Assembly: GCA_022800815.1 (NCBI GenBank)
Contig: JAAWRC010000035.1
Location: forward strand, 1-34,684
DNA: 34,684 nucleotides
Source of the DNA: Lachnospiraceae bacterium
GTDB taxonomy: Bacteria > Bacillota > Clostridia > Lachnospirales > Lachnospiraceae
Direction: 5' to 3'
The position numbers and the translations under genes were made by a program. The notes under the pieces were generated by a model that saw nothing but the letters and a program-made list of their open reading frames with translations, ran no database searches and was not told where the DNA came from. Positions 30,772 through 34,684 of this stretch are shown in pieces (position 1 is the stretch's first letter; each line of letters begins with the position of its first letter).

Positions 30772-31485
30772 ATGGACGAGACGATGGAGCTGCTCCAATC
30801 GGCACACGCAGGGGATAAAGAGGCGAGGGACAGGCTGGTATCGGAAAACATGGGCCTTATCTGGTGCGTGGTGCGGCGCTTTCTGGGCCGGGGCCACGAG
30901 GCGGAGGACCTGTTCCAGATCGGCAGCATCGGCCTTTTAAAAGCCATTGATAAATTTGACGTGAGCTATGACGTGCGGTTTTCCACCTATGCGATCCCCA
31001 TGATCACCGGGGAAATCAAGCGGTTCCTCCGGGACGACGGCATGATCAAGATCAGCCGCTCCTTAAAGGAGATGGCGGCGAAGGCCGGGGCGGAGCGGGA
31101 GAGGCTGGGAACCTCCCTGGGGCGGGAGCCCACGTTGCCGGAGCTTGCCGAGTCTTTGCAGGTGGAACCCACAGAGCTTGCGGCCGCCATGGAATCAGGA
31201 GCCGAGGTGGAGTCCCTTTATAAGACCATTTATCACGGGGACGGAAACGCCATCTACCTGATTGACAAACTGGAGGACATGAAGGAGGAGGACGAGGGAG
31301 TCTTAAATAAGATGGTGGTGGCCAGATTATTAAAGGAACTTAAGCCCCAGGAGGCCCGTCTCATTGTCATGCGCTATTATATGGACAAGACTCAGACCCA
31401 GGTGGCAAAGGAACTGGGTATTTCCCAGGTACAGGTGTCCAGGTTGGAAAAGAAGATCCTGCAGACCATGCGGAGACGGCTCTGA
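30772..31485 (+). CDS. sigF: RNA polymerase sigma factor, forespore-specific SigF
   Basis: 237 residues, AGGAGG 5 nt before ATG. Region 2 (LVSENMGLIWCVVRRFLGRGHEAEDLFQIGSIGLLKAIDKFD, RFSTYAIPMITGEIKRFLRDD), region 3 (LGREPTLPELAESLQV) and region 4 (QEARLIVMRYYMDKTQTQVAKELGISQVQVSRLEKKIL) are all complete. Position third in the spoIIA operon identifies it as SigF rather than SigG or SigB. It directs the first forespore genes after polar division, including the gene for SigG. Confidence 0.94.
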   Translation: MDETMELLQSAHAGDKEARDRLVSENMGLIWCVVRRFLGRGHEAEDLFQIGSIGLLKAIDKFDVSYDVRFSTYAIPMITGEIKRFLRDDGMIKISRSLKEMAAKAGAERERLGTSLGREPTLPELAESLQVEPTELAAAMESGAEVESLYKTIYHGDGNAIYLIDKLEDMKEEDEGVLNKMVVARLLKELKPQEARLIVMRYYMDKTQTQVAKELGISQVQVSRLEKKILQTMRRRL

Positions 31486-31539
31486 TCCTTTCGAAAAGGC
31501 GGGTTTCGGTGCGGGATTTTTCTGTTTTGCCGCATCGGC

Positions 31540-31569
31540 GTATAAAAAAGACCTGCTTTTGCCATAATA
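31540..31569 (+). promoter_or_regulatory. Sigma-G-type (forespore) promoter of the spoVA operon
   Basis: GTATA (31540-31544), 18-nt spacer, CATAATA (31563-31569). This matches the known Bacillus sigma-G form (G-H-A-T-R, 17-18 nt, C-A-T-n-H-T-A) at every position. Transcription would start near 31576, just before the ribosome site of the small repeat-protein gene. Sigma-F has related recognition and may also read it. Confidence 0.65.
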
Positions 31570-31607
31570 ACCGTTAAAGGAAATCTTTTTAAGGAGGAGC
31601 TGGTCAT

Positions 31608-31943
31608 ATGAGTGGTTCGGGAACGAAGAGGTGGGTCATCGGGGTGGTGGCCCTGATCGTGATCGCCCTGGCGGCGGCAGCTTACCTGATGTCGAGGAGG
31701 CCGGCGGAGCGGGCGGACAAGGGCACCCTGGTGCGCAGGGCGGCGGACGGCCTGCAAACGGCTGGAGAGGCGGCCGGAGACGGTTTGCGAGCGGCGGGAG
31801 AGATGGCGGAAGGCGGCCTGGAGAAGGCGGGAGAGATGGCGGAAGGCGGTCTGCGGACGGCGGGAAGGCTGGCCGGAGACGGAATGCGGACCATGGGAGC
31901 GAGAGTGAAGGATGCGGCGCAATCGGTCGGTGAATGCTTATGA
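31608..31943 (+). CDS. Membrane-anchored 11-mer repeat protein (LEA/apolipoprotein-like), first gene of spoVA operon
   Basis: 111 residues, AAGGAGGAGC before ATG 31608. The N-terminus has one membrane helix (residues about 9-30, WVIGVVALIVIALAAAAYLM) after a short basic start. Residues 48-102 are five 11-residue repeats of the form G-L-x-x-A-G-E-x-A-x-G/D (for example GLRAAGEMAEG, GLEKAGEMAEG), rich in Ala, Gly and Glu, followed by DAAQSVGECL. Eleven-residue periodic amphipathic helices occur in group-3 LEA proteins and apolipoproteins, which protect or coat membranes and proteins. It overlaps the spoVAA start (ATGA), so it is co-translated with it. I do not know a characterised homologue at this position. 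A YtxH-like label is possible but says nothing about function. Confidence 0.8.
   Translation: MSGSGTKRWVIGVVALIVIALAAAAYLMSRRPAERADKGTLVRRAADGLQTAGEAAGDGLRAAGEMAEGGLEKAGEMAEGGLRTAGRLAGDGMRTMGARVKDAAQSVGECL
31749..31913. repeat. Five 33-bp tandem repeats inside the small spoVA-operon gene
   Basis: Units start at 31749, 31782, 31815, 31848 and 31881, each coding for 11 residues. Units two and three share an almost identical half (GGGAGAGATGGCGGAAGGC), indicating duplication; the last unit has diverged most. Confidence 0.9.
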
Positions 31944-32566
31944 GCGAGGTTTTGTATCTGAAGCTGAACCAGAACACGGAGGTCCACGAAAAGGAGGTAT
32001 TCTTAAGTCAGCTTGGAAGCGTCTGGTGCCGGGACAAGGCCATCGAGAGCAAGTGTAAGGCCGTCAAGGTCATGAACATCCATACGGACGGGAAGGAGCG
32101 GTACGTGGTCTCGGTCATGGACCTGATCCAAAAGATGGAAAAGCTCTGCGAGCAGGTGGAGATCAACAACATCGGCGAGACGGACTGCATCATCGATTAC
32201 CAACCGAACGTAAAACCTCATCCCGCCTGGGAGTGGCTAAAGGCGGCTTTCGTCTGTCTGGTGTCTTTTTTCGGGGCGGCCTTTGCCATCATGACCTTCA
32301 ACAACGACGGGGACGTGAGCAATATTTTCCGTCAGATCTATGCCCAGGTGATGGGGACGGCCCCGGCGGGGCCGACGATTCTGGAACTGACCTATTCCAT
32401 TGGCCTCCCCATCGGGATCCTGGTGTTCTTCAATCATTTTTCCAAGGCGGCCCTTTCCAAGGACCCGACTCCCATCGAGGTTCAGATGCGTACCTACGAG
32501 ACGGACGTCAATACCACGCTGATCCAGAATGTGGATAGAGAGGAGTCGGGCATTGATGTTTCTTAA
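31940..32566 (+). CDS. spoVAA: Stage V sporulation protein AA
   Basis: 208 residues from the ATG at 31940, which overlaps the previous stop (ATGA); an in-frame ATG lies 6 nt earlier. The soluble N-terminal half (SEVLYLKLNQNTEVHEKEVFLSQLGSVWC, KVMNIH, YVVSVMDLIQKMEKLC) and two membrane helices (AAFVCLVSFFGAAFAIMTF; ILELTYSIGLPIGILVFFNHF) are the SpoVAA layout. It is part of the SpoVA channel in the spore inner membrane that takes up dipicolinic acid during sporulation and releases it at germination. It overlaps spoVAB by 11 nt. Confidence 0.9.
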   Translation: MSEVLYLKLNQNTEVHEKEVFLSQLGSVWCRDKAIESKCKAVKVMNIHTDGKERYVVSVMDLIQKMEKLCEQVEINNIGETDCIIDYQPNVKPHPAWEWLKAAFVCLVSFFGAAFAIMTFNNDGDVSNIFRQIYAQVMGTAPAGPTILELTYSIGLPIGILVFFNHFSKAALSKDPTPIEVQMRTYETDVNTTLIQNVDREESGIDVS

Positions 32567-32972
32567 CTATATTCTGCTTGGGGCCATTGGATTCTGCGCA
32601 GGGGGAGTGATTGCGGCAGGCGTATTTGCCTTCATCGTCACCATCGGCGTGGTGGTCCGCCTCATCGGCAAAACCCATACGGCAAAGCACATCCGCCTTG
32701 TGGAGGACAGCATCGTCCTCGGGGGTACTTTCGGAAACGTGGTCAATCTTTACAAAATTTCCGTTCCGGGCGGTGTGCCCCTGCTTGTCTTTCTGGGGCT
32801 GGGGGGCGGGATCTTCGTGGGCTGCCTGATCATGTCCCTGGCAGAAACCCTGAATGCACTGCCGGTTTTGAGTCGGAGGATTCGGCTGGCCACGGGCCTC
32901 CAGTACGTGATCCTGGCGATGGCGGCCGGAAAAGGAATTGGCGCACTGCTCTATTTCTTTCTGGGAGGTTGA
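32556..32972 (+). CDS. spoVAB: Stage V sporulation protein AB
   Basis: 138 residues from ATG 32556 (AGGAG 10 nt upstream, inside spoVAA). Four membrane helices (YILLGAIGFCAGGVIAAGVFAFIV, VPLLVFLGLGGGIFVGCLIMSLAE and others) with the conserved middle segment IRLVEDSIVLGGTFGNVVNLYKI mark SpoVAB. It acts with SpoVAA and SpoVAC in the spore inner membrane. Confidence 0.9.
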   Translation: MFLNYILLGAIGFCAGGVIAAGVFAFIVTIGVVVRLIGKTHTAKHIRLVEDSIVLGGTFGNVVNLYKISVPGGVPLLVFLGLGGGIFVGCLIMSLAETLNALPVLSRRIRLATGLQYVILAMAAGKGIGALLYFFLGG

Positions 32973-32997
32973 AATTATAATGTGAACAGGAAAAAAT

Positions 32998-33078
32998 CAG
33001 TTTTGCAGAGGAACCGGTTTTATAGGGGGATTGGTTTTATAAGGGAATTAATTTTATAGAGAGGAATCAATTTTATGG
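32998..33078 (+). repeat. 17-bp degenerate tandem repeats forming the spoVAC translation start region
   Basis: Units: 32998-33014, 33015-33031 (CGGTTTTATAGGGGGAT), 33032-33048 (TGGTTTTATAAGGGAAT), 33049-33067 (with 2 extra nt) and the final partial 33068-33078 (CAATTTTATGG). Each carries TTTTATA or similar followed by a purine-rich Shine-Dalgarno-like stretch. In the last unit TTTTATA has become TTTTATG, supplying the spoVAC start codon. Confidence 0.8.
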
Positions 33079-33566
33079 AAGGAAAAAAAGAAATTCCACG
33101 TCCCGGCGAGAACATGAAGCCGGAAGAATATGAACAATATGTCAAACAGGTCACGCCGGTCCACAATACGCCCCTCAACATGGTAAAGGCGTTTCTGACC
33201 GGCGGCATCATCTGCACCATCGGCCAGTTTTTCATGAATATCTTCACGAACAACGGCCTGGAGAAGGATGCGGCCGGCGCATGGACCTTGCTGATCCTGA
33301 TCGGAAGCACGGTCATCCTGACCGGCTTAAATATATTCCCCAAAATCGTCACCTTCGGCGGGGCCGGGGCCCTGGTGCCCATCACCGGCTTTGCCAACTC
33401 CGTGGTGGCCCCGGCCATCGAGTACAAGAAGGAGGGTCAGGTCTTCGGAATTGGCTGTAAAATTTTTACAATTGCCGGGCCGGTGATTTTGTATGGGATA
33501 TTTGCCAGCTGGATCGCAGGGGTTTTGTATTATGTGCTGGACAGGATGGGAATGTATTGGGCGTAA
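33075..33566 (+). CDS. spoVAC: Stage V sporulation protein AC
   Basis: 163 residues; ATG 33075 has GAGAGGAA about 8 nt upstream in the last repeat unit. The soluble N-terminus (about 35 residues, EEYEQYVKQVTPVHNTPLNM) precedes four membrane helices (VKAFLTGGIICTIGQFFMNIF, TLLILIGSTVILTGLNIFPKI, FGGAGALVPITGFANSVVAPA, IFTIAGPVILYGIFASWIAGVLYYVL). In Bacillus, SpoVAC is the mechanosensitive channel part of the SpoVA complex. spoVAD and spoVAE, which follow spoVAC in many Firmicutes, are not present before the window's end; a terminator and transposase debris follow instead. Confidence 0.93.
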   Translation: MEGKKEIPRPGENMKPEEYEQYVKQVTPVHNTPLNMVKAFLTGGIICTIGQFFMNIFTNNGLEKDAAGAWTLLILIGSTVILTGLNIFPKIVTFGGAGALVPITGFANSVVAPAIEYKKEGQVFGIGCKIFTIAGPVILYGIFASWIAGVLYYVLDRMGMYWA

Positions 33567-33605
33567 ATGTAAAAATAAAATATTGGAGATTTTGTGTGAA
33601 AATGG

Positions 33606-33637
33606 GAACGCTTCATGTGGATGGGGCGTTCTTTTTT
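33606..33637 (+). terminator. Rho-independent terminator after spoVAC
   Basis: GAACGC (33606-33611) and GCGTTC (33626-33631) with a 14-nt loop, followed by six T. It marks the end of the spoVA transcript about 40 nt after spoVAC. Confidence 0.7.
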
Positions 33638-33692
33638 GTATATAGTGTTTAATATATCGTGCTAAAGAAAATACATCTTGAGTTTCCGCAAA

Positions 33693-33752
33693 CTGCACTC
33701 AAAAAATAAACATGTAGGTTCAAAGTACCAATCTGCCATTTTTTGAATGCAG
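33693..33752. repeat. 15-bp inverted repeat at the edge of the decayed IS
   Basis: CTGCACTCAAAAAAT (33693-33707) and the complement of 33738-33752 match at 14 of 15 positions with a 30-nt centre. It may be a terminator of the neighbouring IS or part of an IS end. The stretch 33640-33835 has no gene. Confidence 0.65.
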
Positions 33753-33835
33753 TTGAGCGGCAGCACCTGCGAGTAGAGGTACCCAAAATAAGCCCCGTCG
33801 GAACCGGACTGTGGGAGAACTATTCTTTTATCTAT

Positions 33836-34470
33836 TCAGACGACCAGCTTAAGGCAGAGCTGACGGTAAGCCGGACGCTTCGTCCGGAACCAGAGCCTGA
33901 TGCCCTCTTTCGCATACGAGAGTATGCCAATGATGCCTTTTGCCAGCCGGTAATAGCGGAAGCTCACTTTCTTTTTTATAGGAGCAGCCGTTTTTATGAT
34001 GGAGACCTTAAGAGCATTCGTCTCCGGCTTCATGGACAGGTGTGACAGGAATGCCATGCATAAGGTAATATAGAAATTCAAGGCGTTGATGGCCTTGAGC
34101 CTCCGTACCCTGAAGTGCTCAAACCGGAACACCTGTTTTTTTGCAGCGGAAATACTCCTCGATGCGCCATCTGGAAAAGTAGGGGTTTGCAATCCGGATG
34201 ACATCTTCTTTGGAACTGATTTTTTTATTTGTAGCCAGCATCATGGGATGCTTCGTGATGCCGTAGACCAGGACAGGGTAGATGTCCTTCCTGGAAGCCG
34301 TAATCTGCACTTTTACATGGGAAAGATAGGCATCCTGTTTTTTTCCTTTATAACAAAGCGGCATTTTGATCTTGCCCTTGCGCTGGTCCCGCAGCCGTGT
34401 CGCCGGGACCCATTTGCGGATGGTGTAAAGGTATGATTTCGTAAGCCATATCGGCGGTAAACTTTTTGTC
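33836..34470 (-). pseudogene. Decayed IS4-like transposase (C-terminal part, frameshifted)
   Basis: Minus-strand frames carry transposase-like sequence, but no single frame covers it and the N-terminal half is missing. From about 34470 the text reads KSYLYTIRKWVPATRLRDQ and on to ANPYFSRWRIEEYFRCKK, a Y-x2-R-x2-I-E-x3-F-x2-K block like the IS4-family YREK signature. The frame then breaks at a run of seven A (complement of 34136-34142) and resumes as QVFRFEHFRVRRLKAINALNFYI to the stop at 33836. Another break is likely upstream of about 34440. It is a remnant and should not be functional. The family assignment rests on motif shape only. Confidence 0.75.
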
Positions 34471-34569
34471 CGGTTTTGAAAGCTTCCTAGAAATTTTATT
34501 AGAAAAAGTTAAAATTTCCAAATCTTTCCGAAGTTAGTTGAAATAAAGCGTTTATCAAATGGTAAAACA

Positions 34570-34578
34570 TGGTATAAT
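34570..34578 (+). promoter_or_regulatory. Extended -10 promoter of the right-edge transposase gene
   Basis: TGG followed by a perfect TATAAT (34573-34578), 38 nt before the start codon, with TTTATC as a weak -35 at 16 nt. Confidence 0.6.
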
Positions 34579-34615
34579 AAGCACAAATTTTAAAGCGTTT
34601 GCGGGAGTGGATACC

Positions 34616-34684
34616 ATGGATGAATTTATCAAGGAGCTTGATCCAAATCTGGATTATCTGGAGCATAAAATAATAGGGAATGAA
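34616..34684 (+). CDS. Start of a probable ISL3-like transposase (partial)
   Basis: ATG 34616 with GGGAGTGG just upstream opens a frame to the window end: 23 codons, beginning MDEFIKELDPNLDYLEHK. This start resembles ISL3-family transposases common in Lachnospiraceae, as far as 23 residues can show. The rest lies outside the window. With the decayed transposase beside it, the right end of the window is an insertion hot spot. Confidence 0.5.
   Translation, partial: MDEFIKELDPNLDYLEHKIIGNE

Noticed and set aside
33595-33655. Remnant of spoVAD after spoVAC
   Set aside because: The short frame (VKMGTLHVDGAFFFVYSV) shows no SpoVAD similarity and overlaps the terminator.

Overview
The window looks like chromosomal DNA of a G+C-rich, spore-forming member of the Lachnospiraceae (Clostridia, probably gut-associated). 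The reasons are strong AGGAGG-type ribosome binding sites, a complete spoIIAA-spoIIAB-sigF set followed by spoVAA-AB-AC, an MsmX-type ABC ATPase with the long N-terminal insert common in this family, ABC-transporter/GH94/GH3 sugar clusters with an AraC regulator, and BspA-type leucine-rich-repeat surface proteins. The genus cannot be fixed from sequence reading alone. No rRNA, tRNA, prophage or CRISPR array was seen.

Layout. (1) 1-2058, minus: a secreted repeat-rich surface protein with a Cys/His peptidase-like domain, running off the left edge. (2) 2160-3930: an insertion sequence with an apparently intact DDE transposase. (3) 3984-18761: a beta-glucan (most likely beta-1,3-glucan) uptake and breakdown locus: a YesL-type membrane protein, an intracellular GH16 endo-glucanase, a laminaribiose-phosphorylase-like GH94, a second GH94 of the cellobiose/chitobiose phosphorylase size class, a divergent AraC regulator, a lipoprotein solute-binding protein, two permeases, a domain-permuted GH3 beta-glucosidase, and the ABC ATPase MsmX behind a heavily structured leader. 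(4) 18853-26376: a SagB-like nitroreductase, an A+T-rich AAA/DUF4143 ATPase, two overlapping WYL-domain regulators, the RNA ligase RtcB, and a MATE exporter on the opposite strand. (5) 26498-29825: folC with a short coupled upstream reading frame, a 50-residue small protein, and a zinc-ribbon/TPR membrane protein. (6) 29888-33637: the forespore locus spoIIAA-spoIIAB-sigF, then a sigma-G-like promoter driving a small membrane protein built from five 11-residue repeats together with spoVAA-spoVAB-spoVAC. (7) 33640-34684: a decayed transposase and the start of another transposase gene.

How the genes work together. In the sugar locus, oligosaccharides bound by the lipoprotein would be imported by the two permeases powered by MsmX, cut inside the cell by the signal-less GH16, and finished by phosphorolysis (two GH94 enzymes giving glucose 1-phosphate) and by hydrolysis (GH3). 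In the sporulation locus SpoIIAA and SpoIIAB control SigF. SigF leads to SigG, which would then switch on the spoVA genes for dipicolinate/cation uptake and release.

The least explained items are the 11-mer (LEA-like) repeat protein heading the spoVA operon, the WYL-WYL-RtcB neighbourhood with an inverted repeat on the putative rtcB promoter, the multi-hairpin leader of msmX, 17-bp repeats that make up the spoVAC translation start region, and 33-bp spaced direct repeats ahead of the A+T-rich ATPase gene.
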